Origin: Diplolepis rosae | Taxonomy: Eukaryota; Arthropoda; Insecta; Hymenoptera; Diplolepididae | Direction: 5' to 3' | Assembly: GCA_030998225.1 (NCBI GenBank) | Contig: JAPYXD010000701.1 | Span: 13,748,501-13,812,500, forward strand | DNA: 64,000 bases | Shown: positions 41,069-52,856 of the stretch, piece after piece | Numbering within the stretch: position 1 is the first letter of the stretch | Layout of the letters: every line of letters begins with the position of its first letter | Translations under genes and position numbers: made by a program | Notes under the pieces: model-generated | What the model was told of the DNA's origin: nothing | The model's database searches: none | What the model saw: only the letters and a program-made list of their open reading frames with translations

Positions 41069-41628
41069 GGGGGTGTTCTCATCTCATCGTTTTTCTCAAA
41101 ACTACTTTTTCCAAACTGATTCCCACGATTTCTAAGAAACTAGTAGATGAATTTTGATAAACTTTCTTTTAAATGTGTGGAAATTTACTCGCTATCGTCT
41201 GACGGACGTTTTTTCCCCTATTGTTTATAACAAATGTTTAATGAATTTTGAAAGATGACAAAAAGGTGAAAAAAAACGATTTTTTTTTCTATAGCCCGCC
41301 ATTTTGAAAATTGTTATGATAAAAAAAAGCCTACGTTAGACGATAACTACACTACCATAGATTAAGAAAAACATTTACTCTTGTGTTTCAGACCAGCCAT
41401 TTTTGAGAATTGGTGGGAACCATCAACCAACTTTTTTTGGAAGGCCTATGATCGCAAGGGTGCAGTGGCCAAACCGTGCAAATTTTTTCATACAAGTTTT
41501 CTGAATTTTGTAATCTAAGGGTCAATAAAACTTTTAGAAGAAACTGCATTAAAAAATCAATTATAGTTTTCTCACAGTAAAATTCCAAAAAACGCTTCGA
41601 AATACGGCCAATCCACGAGAACACTCCC
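41069..41628. mobile_element. TTAA-flanked element, 560 bp, GGGGGTGTTCTC termini
   Basis: GGGGGTGTTCTCAT follows TTAA (41065-41068, shared with family C), and the right end GAGAACACTCCC precedes TTAA (41629-41632). Termini match for about 12 bp with one mismatch. No transposase. Confidence 0.75.
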
Positions 41629-41719
41629 TTAACACCACAACAGCAACTGCTTATATGAACAAACGATAGAACGTTAATTTTTATTAATTTTAAATTCCAG
41701 TTTTATGAAATTCTATTAA

Positions 41720-42350
41720 GGGTGTCCGCGACCTTTAATATTTTTATTTTTTGAGTTTTGACCTTCCATATAATTTTTTTATATTTAGTGCCTTCATTTA
41801 GAAAGGTTTTAAGTTTTTCTTAAAATACCAGCACCTTTATGTATTTCCAAACTAAAAATGTTGGGTTTTTTGGGGATTTTTTTAACATTTTATGACTTAG
41901 AATAACTTTTTTGTTTTTTAACCAATTTTCATGGTTCTTTGTTTATTTTGTACTTTTTAATGTGTAGTGAATTTTTTGGTATGGAAAATAAGGTAACGTA
42001 ACTCAAAAAAAGTTACAAATAAAATAAATGTCCCAAAAATGTTAAGAATAAATTTGGTAGTTATTTTTTTAGCTATAGTGCTTTCCCTACCTCAAAAGTT
42101 GCTACACACTGTAAGGAACAAATTATTTTAAAAATCATGACAATTGGTTAAAAAACAAAAAAGCTATTCCAAGTTAAAAAATGTCAAAAAATGCCCAAAA
42201 AACTGAAAGTTTTTAGTTTAAAAATACATAAAGGTGCTGGAATTTCCAAAAAACTGCAAAATCTTTCTTAATAAAGGTACTGAACATATAAAAAAATTAT
42301 ATGGAAGGTCTAAACTCAAAAAATAAAAATATTAAAGGTGGCGGATCCCC
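41720..42350. mobile_element. TTAA-flanked foldback, 631 bp
   Basis: Begins GGGTGTCCGCGACCTTTAAT after TTAA and ends ATTAAAGGTGGCGGATCCCC before TTAA (42351-42354). The arms are long: CTTCCATATAATTTTTTTAT and its complement lie symmetrically. Confidence 0.85.
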
Positions 42351-42354
42351 TTAA

Positions 42355-42669
42355 GGCCATAGACCAGCGGGATCACGTGACTATATTCCTACCTTACCAG
42401 CATTTTCAATTTCTGTAACAAGTGAGATAGAAAGTTGAAAATTTGTGAGAATAAATGAAATGCACTAAAGCAGGTCATATATCTTTATAATTACAAATTA
42501 CTTTTTTATTATTATAAACACTTCTTATCAGACAGACCTATGTTCGTATATTTTATTTAATTCTACAAATTTTCAGATGTGTATCTTATTCTTTATAGAA
42601 ATGGGGTTACACAAACTGAAATATCCGTAAAGTAAGAATTTTGTCACGTGACCAATTTGATCCATGGCC
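42355..42669. mobile_element. TTAA-flanked element, 315 bp, GGCCATAGACCAGC ends
   Basis: Starts GGCCATAGACCAGCGGGATC, then ACGTGAC, right after the TTAA that closes the previous element, and ends GTCACGTGACCAATTTGATC followed by CATGGCC and TTAA (42670-42673). Related to the element at 15040-15751. Confidence 0.8.
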
Positions 42670-42673
42670 TTAA

Positions 42674-43058
42674 GGGATAACACCACTCTAGCGGCTTGAA
42701 AATCATACATAATTAGGGAATTTTTTGGAAATATATTAATAAATTGAAAATCTGATTTGAGTACGATATTGTCATACATGTATTGGAGGATAAAAAAATG
42801 TTATTGAAAGAAAACAAAATGGCAGATTGCCAGAGTCATTTGTGCACGACTTTTTTAAAAAGGTATTTTTCGGATGAACTCGTATCTCCATCCCCAGTGA
42901 ACCTAAAACAAAACAAAAAAAGTAGGTTAATCTACAGGCTTGAAAACATTTAAGTGGGTAGGATTTTTCCGAAATATAGAATTTTAACAACATGACGGTT
43001 ATTTGAAAATTACGTCTTCATCTACGAGTAGAAATTTTGTGGCAAATTTCGAATAAGA
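42674..43058. other. Spacer between TTAA elements
   Basis: Starts GGGATAACACCACTCTAGCG after TTAA, which could be the end of a further element, but I find no matching second end. Confidence 0.3.
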
Positions 43059-43864
43059 TTAAGGGGATCCGCTACCTTTAATTGGAATATGTTTGATTTT
43101 TTGACATTTTCGAAAAATGTTATTTTTTTATTCTCTATACTTCTCCTTGCATGAGTGTAAATTTTCAGGGCAATCTAGTTTTTTATTATTTTGAAAAATA
43201 AATAAAATTAAAAGTTACTACGATTTACAAATAACGAGTTTTTAGCGAAAATTAGGTTCCTACACAAAATAGTTTGTTTGTTTATTTACTAATATTTCTG
43301 AATTATATGGAAAATAGTATATAACAGGTATTCTTATAAAGAGAACAAAATTGCTGGAGAAGGAACCATGTATTAAAAAAATAATAATGACAATTTGTTT
43401 AAAAACAAAAAAGTTATTCAAAGTCAAACAATGTCAAAAAAATGTTTAAAATGTTAAAAATGGAATTTTTATATTGCATTTTAATATCAATATTTTCCGA
43501 AAAAGAAATTTAAAAAATTTTCTTAATATTGAGGTAATTTTATTATTAGAGAAATATCTTTTACCTAGAATTTAAATTGAGAATCTTTTTTCACATTATT
43601 TCTTCTCTTTCTTTTGTTTCTAAAGAATAATTTAAACGTATCTTGTAACTTTAATCTTAGTGTACAACTCATAAGTCATAACGTTAATTGTAAAGTGAGA
43701 TCACGGAAGCTTACTGCAAAGGTCACTGAAATGTTATAAGAAATGTTATCTTTGTGAAAGGATTCAATTTTTAATAAGAAAAATTACTCAGAAAATAATT
43801 GCAATACGATCTAGAGTTAAGTCTATTTCATCAGTTTCGAATTCTACGGCTCTTTTTTACATTC

Positions 43865-44210
43865 TCATCATGGATGAGAAGGTATTGGTTTTATGTGAAA
43901 AATGACTCTCGAAATTTTCTTCAAATCTTTACGTTTTAAGACCCCCTGAGTCAGAAAAACTGGTTTTTACGAAAGTGTCTGTCTGTCTGTAGTAGGTGGT
44001 GTGCGGCATAACTCTTGATAGAATTATCAGATTGAATTGAGCTTTGGTACACTTTATCGGAGCCGAAAAAGTAAGGACAAGTTCGTTAACCAGCCACATC
44101 CAATCAAAATTGAGGGATTGAGCACTACTTTTGTGTTTTTGAAAATAACTTTTTGAAAAAATCAAAAATTTCAATACTGGTTTTAGATAGTGCTCATAAA
44201 TCTCTACAAA
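43865..44210. repeat. TGTCTGTCTGT-bearing family copy
   Basis: CATCATGGATGAGAAGGTAT, then TTGGTTTTATGTGAAAAATG, CCCCCTGAGTCAGAAAA, CGAAAGTGTCTGTCTGTCTG, and TAGGTGGTGTGCGGCATAAC. Other copies: 36.25, 46.46-46.65 (reversed), 55.6 (reversed), 56.0 and 61.79-61.91 kb (reversed). Confidence 0.75.
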
Positions 44211-44914
44211 TTATCCTGATAACATTTTTTGATTAAATTAAAATTAGAAATGTTACAGCATATTCAAATTCGAAAAAAGTCAATATCAAAATTCCATTTT
44301 CCAGTTAAATTATACGAGATAAGAAAAAGCGTTATGATACAATATTATTTTTTACATAAAGACCTACATATTTAAATTGTAACATTTTTTCATAAGATGC
44401 ATATTTTTCTTTTTAATTAAAAAAGAAACTATTGAAAATCCAAAATTCAATTTTTTAACAATAATATGTAAAATAAGAAAAAAACGTAAGAATACAAAGT
44501 TGTTAGTTTCAAAAAGATCTACAAGTTTTGTCTCACACAGTTTCTGATAAAACATATATTTTTCGTTTCAATTCCAAAAAATACGATTAAAATTCAAAAA
44601 TTTCATTTTTTAGACAAAATATGAGAGATACAAAAAAAACGTTTAGATGGAAAATTGTTTGCCTAAATGAGGTCTACAAATTCTCATTAAGACGTTTCGG
44701 GACAGGATGTATATTTTATGTTTTGATTTTTAATATTAAAAAAATTCGATTTTTTTCACCAAAATATGTGAGATACGAAATAAGCGTTGTTCTGTAAAAT
44801 CGTTTCCTTAAATAAGGTCTACAATTGTTTTTTTCTTTTTGAGAGATTTGGAAGAAAATAAATTATTTTAATCATGTAATTTATTAAAAAGTTACTGAAA
44901 TGTATACAGAAAAT

Positions 44915-44970
44915 CGAGCGCGAAGCGCGAGCGTCATGATGAGAATGTGTTCCTTAAGGCTAATAGAGTC
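44915..44970. repeat. GC-rich GAGCGCGAAGCGCGAG motif
   Basis: A short palindromic GC-rich block followed by TCATGATGAGAATGTGTTCC and CTTAAGGCT. The block recurs at 45772-45890, 58506-58765 and 60880-60900. Confidence 0.7.
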
Positions 44971-45082
44971 TTAAGTAAATTGAATTTCCTGTTTCACTTA
45001 AATTCAAAAAGAAATAGAGTGACTTTGAAAAAATGTGTAATTCACATCATCTGTAATATAATTATAAAATTAGTTTGAGCTT

Positions 45083-45726
45083 CACACTGAGAAAAAATCC
45101 TGGGCATAGTGACGTGATATATGTAGTTGAAAATGTCCTTAACTACTTTTTGTGGTTGAATTCAAGCAATGGTTGGCCCGTCAATGTAGGTACTAAAAGT
45201 GGTCGCAGTGACTAAGTAATGTAGTCACAGCGACTATGTAATGTTGTCACAGTCACTATATATAAGTGTCAACTATAAAGTTATGTTAAATCAAATTGCT
45301 AAAATCAAATGCATGAAATCACTACGTGGAACATTGTATTTTTCATAGCAGCTCTTTTGAAAATCTGTTTATCGGCATCTGTAGAGCTGATTGAAACTTT
45401 AAAAGTAGTAGGATTTAAAATCACAGTTTCGAGCCGCTCGACACTTCAAATCAAATTCTCAAAAGAGTTGCTATCAGTTGCTATGAAAAATAATATGCAT
45501 TACTCGAAACAATACACAGCGAATTCAACGAGTGTGAAGTTTGCTACACTGGTTATAGCGACTACGTTATTCTAGCTATGACAACTCAATGTTTCAAGTT
45601 CACATAGCTAGGTTTAAGAGTTAAGGACAAGTAGCGACAACAAGTCTCCCTCGTTACAGTCACTTTTTTATTTCCAACTACATTATCCCTAGTCATTATG
45701 ACCAGATGCTCTTTTTCTCTGTGCAG
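45083..45726. mobile_element. Foldback MITE, 644 bp, CACACTGAGAAAAAA termini
   Basis: Left end CACACTGAGAAAAAATCC mirrors right end CTTTTTCTCTGTGCAG. Inner blocks GTAGTCACAGCGACTATG and AGCAGCTCTTTTGAAAATCT are also mirrored. The paralogous sequence at ~58655 (GAGCTTTAATATCAAATTA) lacks it and supplies the empty site. The 88-codon ORF inside is a by-product of the palindrome. Confidence 0.8.
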
Positions 45727-45769
45727 TATCAAATTATAAGAAATAAACTTAAATGTATGCAGAGAGCAC

Positions 45770-45892
45770 AAGACCGAGCGCGAAGCGCGACGATCGAATC
45801 GCGCACCCTAGACGCGCTCAAACTTGCGAGCGAAGCGAACTGCGCGCGAAGCGCGCGATGAGAATGTGCCCGCGAAGCGGGCAGATTTTTTC
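45770..45892. repeat. GC-rich island of GCGCGAAGCGCG palindromes
   Basis: About 120 bp with at least five short hairpins of the type GAGCGCGAAGCGCGA, CGAGCGAAGCGAAC, GCGCGCGAAGCGCGCG and CCCGCGAAGCGGGC. Base composition is completely unlike the AT-rich surroundings. Confidence 0.75.
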
Positions 45893-46454
45893 TCTTATTC
45901 TTGGTCATTTTTTCCAACACCCCTTACAATGGGCCCAAAATATTGTCAGAAAAGTACACTCTTAATTTGTAAAAAAATTCTATGTACATTGGAAGGGGAG
46001 TAGGGAAAAATTACCAAAAATAAAAGTATTTCTTTTTTAGCCATAAAATCCCAATATTGAATAAAAAATACCTCTTGCCATTTGAAAAAACTAACTTGGA
46101 CCTGGTCAGGCCCAAACTAAAGCCCCAAAATCTAATTTGTATTAAAAATTTGAATTTCACATCTCAAAGTAAGACAATTTTATTTTTGATTATTTTATCC
46201 TAAACTTCTTCTAAGGGGCCGAAAATTTGGTCATAAAAGTTAAAAGGATCCGCCACCTTTAATATTGTTATTTTTATTTTTGAATTGAAACGAAAAATAT
46301 ATGTTTTATCAGAAACTGTGTGAGACAAAATTTGTAGATCTTTTTGAAACGACAAACTTTGTATTCTTACGTTTTTTTTGTATTTCGAATATTATTGTTA
46401 AAAAATTGAATTTTGGATTTTCAATAGTTTTTTTTTTTAATTAAAGCTGAATTC

Positions 46455-46645
46455 AATCTGATAATTCTATCGAGAGTTATGCCGCACACGACCTACTACA
46501 GACAGACAGACAGACAGACAGACACTTTCGTAAAAACCCTTTTTTATGACTCAGGGGGTCTCAAAACGTAAAGATTTGATGAAAATATCGAAAGTCATTT
46601 TTCACATAAAACCAATACCTTCTCATCCATGATGAGAATGTAAAA
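46455..46645. repeat. Reversed copy of the TGTCTGTCTGT-bearing family
   Basis: It has (CAGA)n at 46500-46524, AGGGGGTCTCAAAACGTAAA and AAACCAATACCTTCTCATCC: the complement of the copy at 43865-44210, and the inner partner of the 4-kb structure. Confidence 0.75.
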
Positions 46646-47125
46646 AAATTTGTAAATATTTTTTTAGTTAGTGTGCTTTCCATGCCCAAAAATATTGATA
46701 CTATAACAAAGAATACGTGGTACAAATTCCAAAGGCCAGTGTCCAATACTTTAGATTTTATTCAAACATATGTTGCAACAAACACGGAAAATCACAACTT
46801 GCGGAAAACGGAGTTTAAAGTAAAGTCTTAGAGGCAGGCAGTCAACATTGTGTTACTAAATCATAAACGTATTAACATAAAGGCATTATATATATTGTAT
46901 TTTTATAGGGATACCTGTTATATACTATTTTCCTTATAATTCAGAAATGTTAGTAAATAAATAAACAAACTATTTTGTGTAAAAAGCTAATTTTCGCTAA
47001 AAACGCGTTATCCGTAAATCATAGTAACTTTTAATTTTACTTATTTTCCCAAGGAAAAAAAAATCAGATTGCCCTAAAAAATTTAGACACATACTCAGAA
47101 AAGTATAGAGAATAAAAAAGTAATA

Positions 47126-49440
47126 TGGCAGTTCCCTTAAAAGGGGAACTTTTTTAAATAAAATTTTGGATCTGTTTAAAGAGATTTAAGAAAAAATTAC
47201 CGAAAATAAAAGTTTTTTATTTTCAGCCATAAAATGGTTTGAAAGAAAATATACCTCTTGCCATTTAAAAAAATTGACTTGGACCCGTCCAAACACAAAC
47301 TAAGGCCCCTAAACCTAATTTATATTACAAATTTAAATTCCAAGGCTCAAAGTAATATATTTTTATTCTTGGTCATTTATTTCTAAACTTCTTCTAACGG
47401 GCCAAAAATTTGGTTATAATTATTATATGAAACTATAATGAAAAATACCCCTTGTCCTTCAAAAAAATTAACTTGGGTCCAGTCAGGCCCAATTTAAAGC
47501 CCTAAACTCGTAAATAAATTCACTAAATTTTTGATCAAACTCAGTTCTCCCGAAATATATGAATGTTTCGGAGCTTTTGACTCACCCTGTATATAAAATA
47601 TGTATATTTACTTTTACATAATTTCCGGTAATAATGACGTTGTCAATCCCCGTGTAAAATTATTTGCGTAAAAGTAGAGAATTAGTTCTGAGAAAGTGAA
47701 TAAGGACTAAATCATGTGATCAGAAACTTGTCAAAGCAAGGAAAATGACTCATTTGTACCCAATAACGCTTTGTAATAATTATTTCTTATTATATGAAAA
47801 ACAACAGGAAACAGATCGTATAAGTGCCTACGACTAATTATTACTTTTTAACTTTATGTTTGTCTTTTATCCTTTAAGTGTAAATCGTTAGAAATTAAAA
47901 AAAAGAATTACTTGTTTATGTTTTTGTTATTGTTATTGATCGCGCGGTTATGAATTTTAAAAAAATATCGAAAATTTTTCCATTGCATATATGGATCTAT
48001 AAATTATGAAAAATTATGAAATAGCGATAAAAAGTGAAGTCACGTAAGAAAATGAAAAACCGAGGACTGGGAATGAAGAGTGAAATATGATTCAGTTTTC
48101 CTAGATAAACAACGGCACTAAACACTGGTATTAGATCCGTAAAAGTTTTTATCACTCGATCCTTGTGGTCTTGATAATAGCTGAATGATAATGTCCTAAC
48201 AATAAGTTATACAATAGCTGAGATAATGATTTCCTCGATGCAAATTAATCGATTAAAAAAACCTTGAACGCCTCGGTGGATTTAAGACTCACAGGGGCTT
48301 TATTATTATAATATAATTACCTCAAAATAAATTGTCTGACATCTTCATCTTTTCAAATACTTTTTCATGGTTTCATTAATTTCTTATCGAGATTCCACTC
48401 TTTAAAAGCATGGAGTAAGTAGGTCACGTCATCATAAAGGGAATTTTAGTTTTCACCAAAATTTTTCTACAATAATGAATATCTTTGGTTTAAATGTTTA
48501 AACATGAACGTGACCCTATGGTAGAATCCAGTAAAAAAATCTAAAAATATTTTGATCAATTATCAAATTACTCTGAAGACTTATCTTCAAAACGAGACCG
48601 AAAACTTTGAAAAATGTTAATTATTTTTCGAGTTATTAACATTTTTCAAAAATATCCAAATTTGACGTTTTTTGTTATATATTTTTGTAAAATTAACATT
48701 TTGCCTTCAGCTTGGGGTCATTAGATGAAAAATTGTATTAACATTCATGTAATTTTCGAAAAAAAATGTTAACTTATTTTATTTTTATGAAAATTATGGC
48801 ACTTCTACAATGGCTCAAACAACAAGTGGACTTAAACTTTTGACCGATAGTGTAAGTAATTTTAGCTAATTTGCAGATTATATTACCGATAGTGTTAGAT
48901 TAGTGCAGCTTAACTCAAGACACTCAGTTGGTATTATTAATAAAATTTCTAAAAGTAATTTATTTTAATGCACTATGCCTTCCTCTATTCCTTCCATATT
49001 CTATTATTTATTCATTCCTAAATTTTGACGGATTTATTTTGATTTAAAATTTTATATATGAAGAAAAAATCGATAGCTATTCGCGTGAACTGCATGGCCC
49101 ATGGCCTTATGGGTCACCGTGAAAAATCTTTTTTGATTCTACATTCACATTTTACGGAATGATTGGATCGAAGAATTGACTTCATGAATTTCACTGTAAA
49201 TTTCAAGACACTGAAGATTTTCAAACACTTTAAGTAATGTCAAAATATTTCAAGAGAATTCGAAATATTTCAACTGTAAACAAAAAGAACCGTTGCCATT
49301 GAACTATATTTTGAATTACTAATTCAGTATGTTGATCTTTTTACGTCCGAGAATATTAAAAATTCAAGTGTAGTACACATCAAATGTGTTTGAAAGAAAA
49401 ACGACACTTTCGGACCAAGTCATTTTATTTTAAAAAACAG
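47126..49440. other. AT-rich sequence with no supported gene
   Basis: 47130-47570 repeats words found at 45900-46230 (CTTGGACC.GTC.AGGCCC), so it is repeat-derived. 47580-49100 looks non-repetitive and has no ORF worth reporting. Confidence 0.35.
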
Positions 49441-49441
49441 T

Positions 49442-49483
49442 TTCCAACGTTTCGAGAACACAATGTATCTCTTCATCAGGGAA
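49442..49483 (-). ncRNA. Hammerhead-ribozyme-like motif of a second repeat family
   Basis: Minus strand: UUCC, CUGAUGA, AGAGAUACAUUGUGUUCUC, GAAA, CGUU, GGAA. The core is complete, U16.1 and U17 follow a two-base-pair ACGU stem III, UUCC pairs with GGAA as stem I, and GAGA pairs with UCUC in stem II (one extra A before it, as in the other copies). Surrounding sequence is unrelated to the 39.7-kb element, so this is a separate family with the same motif. Confidence 0.55.
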
Positions 49484-49641
49484 TAAAAGCTCTTATATTT
49501 TTCCGAAGGGTTTCTCACTCACATTTCAAGTATGAGAGAAAATTGAAAGTTTGAGTGACAATAATTTGACTGAAGGATTGATTATTCGAATTTTAAATTT
49601 TACTCCAAACTTTGAAACTTTGAAGATTTTGAAAGCTTTAA

Positions 49642-50293
49642 GGTAGTTGTGCCACAAATCAGATCTCTGGAGGAAAAGTTTTCGATGATTATAAGACTTG
49701 AAATTATATTATCAGTTATGTCTTATGAAAGAAAAAACATTATTATTTATGAAAAAAATTCAAAATTTACGAAAAATAATACTTCGACTAATGTTTTTTT
49801 GTAATCGAATTTTTGCTTACTATTGCTTCTTACTGATTTTTTAAAAATTAATGTATTTTTATAAATCATTGATCATTTTTTCGTGAAAAATATTCTCTAC
49901 CATTACAATTTTGAAACTAAAGTTTTCAATGACTGAAATTATTATAAAAATTTTTTGAAAAGAATGACTTTTTTTTATAAAATAATTATATTTGAAGTTT
50001 ATTTATTAATTTTTAAAATTGGAAATAATAGATTTGTAGATAATATTTTCCTCGAAAAAATAAGCCATCATTCACAAAAATCCAATCTTTTTCGAAAATT
50101 GGTAAGAAGCGATAGTAAGGAAAAATTCGATTACAAAAAACATCATCAACCGTATTATTTTTTGTAAATTTTGATTTTAAAAAAAAATAATAATGTTTTT
50201 TCTTTTATGCGACACGACTGATGATATAATTTCAAATCTTATAATCGTAAAAAAACTTTTTTTTTTCAGGTACCTGTTTTTTGCACAACCACC
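49642..50293. mobile_element. TTAA-flanked foldback family D, 652 bp
   Basis: Starts GGTAGTTGTGCCACAAATCA after TTAA (49638-49641) and ends TTTTTTGCACAACCACC before TTAA (50294-50297). Long arms include GTCTTATGAAAGAAAAAACA and complement. A truncated relative is at about 53170-53795. Confidence 0.8.
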
Positions 50294-50297
50294 TTAA

Positions 50298-50868
50298 AAT
50301 ATTTTTGCTTTAAAAAAAGCAACCATTAAAGAGAAACATTATTTTAATTTTAAAATTAAATGTTTCCGAAGAAAAAAGCATTTCAATATGTTGCGATAGA
50401 TTACAAGATATTGCAAAATTTTTTAAAATATTTAAAAGGATTTCAAATGCTGCATCATTATTTAAGGAATTTAAAAATATTTCCGCTTTTATTTCACACT
50501 GTTCATTAATATTTTCCTGAAAAGTTTTCGATTATTTTTTAAAAATTATTTAGAAATTTTTCGAAATGTTACTAAAAATTGCAAGAGATTGCAAAAGATT
50601 TTATATGAATTCAAACGCTTCTAAGACACGTAAGCATTTCTACTAATTCATTTGATTACCAAACTAATTAGTAGGAAACTATTAACTATTAGTGGAAATA
50701 CTTGCTGGAGCAATTTGTAAATCATTTTGCACTTTTTCAATCTGTATATAATTTTCTGCCAGTTCAGATTTAAAGACTAAAAAATGCCAATAAATTCAAA
50801 AACTAACTTGTATTAATTTTTCAATTATAATTTCCCTTTTTCGCAGTACAACTAATGTTGTTAATTAC
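50298..50868. other. AT-rich sequence, no feature recognised
   Basis: No ORF or repeat boundary could be supported. Confidence 0.3.
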
Positions 50869-51150
50869 TAGGGCCGTGACAACGGTCTCGGAGGTCCCGG
50901 GGCGAAATTTTTTGGGGGGCCCTTTTGAATCGAAAATTTCAAAATCAACTTCTAAAAAATACGGAAATGAAAGAGAAATAACACGCAATCGATGTACGTA
51001 ACGTAAAGTAAATTATTATATTTTCTGAAAGCTCGAATAAAACGTCAATTTTTATTCCTAAAGTATATACTCTTCTCTTTTCGGAAAAAATATTTCCATT
51101 CCGGGGGCCCCAGGGCACCACCTTCCATGCCTCAGCCTCTCTATGGCCCT
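50869..51150. mobile_element. MITE with GC-rich ends, ~282 bp
   Basis: Left end TAGGGCCGTGACAACGGTCT, then CGGAGGTCCCGGGGC; right end GGGGGCCCCAGGGCACCACC through TATGGCCCTA. Ends pair for ~12 bp and again around GGGGCCCC. Middle is AT-rich. Confidence 0.55.
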
Positions 51151-52582
51151 ATTATTTACTAATAATTAATTGTAGTTATTTTGATATTACAAAAATTATT
51201 ATGCATTTATGCAAATAGCATTCATTACAGACATTCCAAGTTTACAACAAAAATTTTTTCGATTTTTCTTTGTAAATTATTTAATATAGTTTATATTTCA
51301 AATAACTTTTTTCAAAATTTTTTAAAATGTAAATGTTATGCATACATGTATATGCGATTCATTCAATGCAATGAACGCTAGTATAAGATTAGATCAAAGC
51401 AAAAAGTGAATGGAGAACAGAAACTAAAGGTAGATTTGCCTACTCCAGAATAATGATTAGTTAAGGATCGAATGTATAGATTAAAAGAATTATCTGAATT
51501 TTATTTATCTCAATTATCTGAATCTACAGTGTAGGTAGTGTGCAACAAAGATGAATAGATAAAAGGCCTTGATCATACTATTTAAAGAATAAATACACAT
51601 ACTTACAGTCCTCTCTAATTACAAAATGTTCGAATACAAAATACAGTAACATAATTTATATTACTCTGGAAAAACGTCTTAGCAAACAAAAGATTACTTA
51701 TCTATTTGCATTGAAAAATATTCTGCACTTCATTCCGATTTTCATTTTTTGTAGTTCCATAATTAGGAAATTGGATCATTATGAAAAATCAATAATAGGT
51801 GCCTAGTCTTCGAAAACATAAAAATTGATTGCATGATCTACGAAATTATGCTCTATGATTATTGCACGTAATTAAAATCGTGATTAATAAGTAATAAGGA
51901 TGTGTAATAAAAATCAATAATCTCCTGTTTTTATGCCAAGTACAAATTCTTCTAGGATATTCGTGCAATTTAAAACTATAATGAAGGAAATGCGATTGTT
52001 GCAATATGGAATAAAAGACTTAACTACTTCCCGGAAGATATGTTCAAAATGTGATTATAGAATTTTTAAAATTATAGTGTATGTAAGCAGAGAAAATTAC
52101 AACGTCTTTTCAGCTGGCTACCAATTTAAATTCAAACACTTAATATCTGATCAAAGCATATTTTTAATTGATCAAACAATATAATAACGAAATTGACCAT
52201 TTTTAATGGCTAACTATTATTTTTAAGTATGAAAGTTATTCAATAATTGAAAATATTATTTTGCAGATTTCCTCTATCTTTTGAACTACAGTGAAATTAT
52301 TGTGATTCTATCTTTATATTACATAATACAATTAAAAGAATAATTATAACGTCATAGGTTATGGAAAATTAATTATCTAATTTTCATAGCACAAGTGTTA
52401 TGCATAGTTAAACGAATCAGTTTCAAAGAATTAAAAGCTATCTTTGAAATCTATCTTACATGAATGTATAAATTATAGGTGACAATATTTATCACTTTAT
52501 CCAAATACAGTCTTAAGCCAAGCCTCTACGCTTATTATTTATCAACTATCCTGAGATGATAAGCAGTCGTTTAAAATACACT
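51151..52582. other. AT-rich sequence, apparently non-repetitive
   Basis: No domain-bearing ORF; the 66- and 83-codon plus-strand ORFs are consistent with chance in this composition. Confidence 0.3.
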
Positions 52583-52856
52583 GAAAAAAAAATTTAGTAG
52601 ACGCAACAAAATGCATTCTTTCAGCGTATCTTTTTTTGTCAGAACAAAATAATTTTGTTGAGACAAGTAAATATTTTTTGTCCTAATAAAATCATTTTGT
52701 TGTATTTTGTTTTTCAGGGCCAAAAAAACGTTTTGGTTAACTGAACAAAATGCACGAGGCTATAGTGAAATCAGATGCTTATTTGTTTATTCGGTCTCAA
52801 ATTGTCAAATTTATCAAATGGTATACGGCATTGTGAAAAGTAAAGGCTTTCACTCA

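Larger units (their letters stand above)
43063..47125. repeat. ~4-kb nested inverted-repeat structure
   Basis: Outer arms 43085-43360 and 46905-47115 pair (AAATAGTTTGTTTGTTTATT, ATAGTATATAACAGGTAT and complements). Inside them are mirror copies of the TGTCTGTCTGT family (43865-44210 forward, 46455-46645 reversed). Between those lie the 145-bp-type repeats (44240-44860), the GC-rich GCGCGAAGCGCG islands and a CACNGAGAAAA foldback. No ORF of transposase type. Confidence 0.6.

Noticed and set aside
45309..45575. 88-codon ORF with a hydrophobic start resembling a small secreted protein
   Set aside because: It lies entirely inside a palindromic MITE, and its halves are reverse complements of each other.
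46500..46524. (CAGA)n microsatellite as an independent feature
   Set aside because: It is a fixed internal part of the TGTCTGTCTGT-bearing repeat family, found at the same place in other copies.
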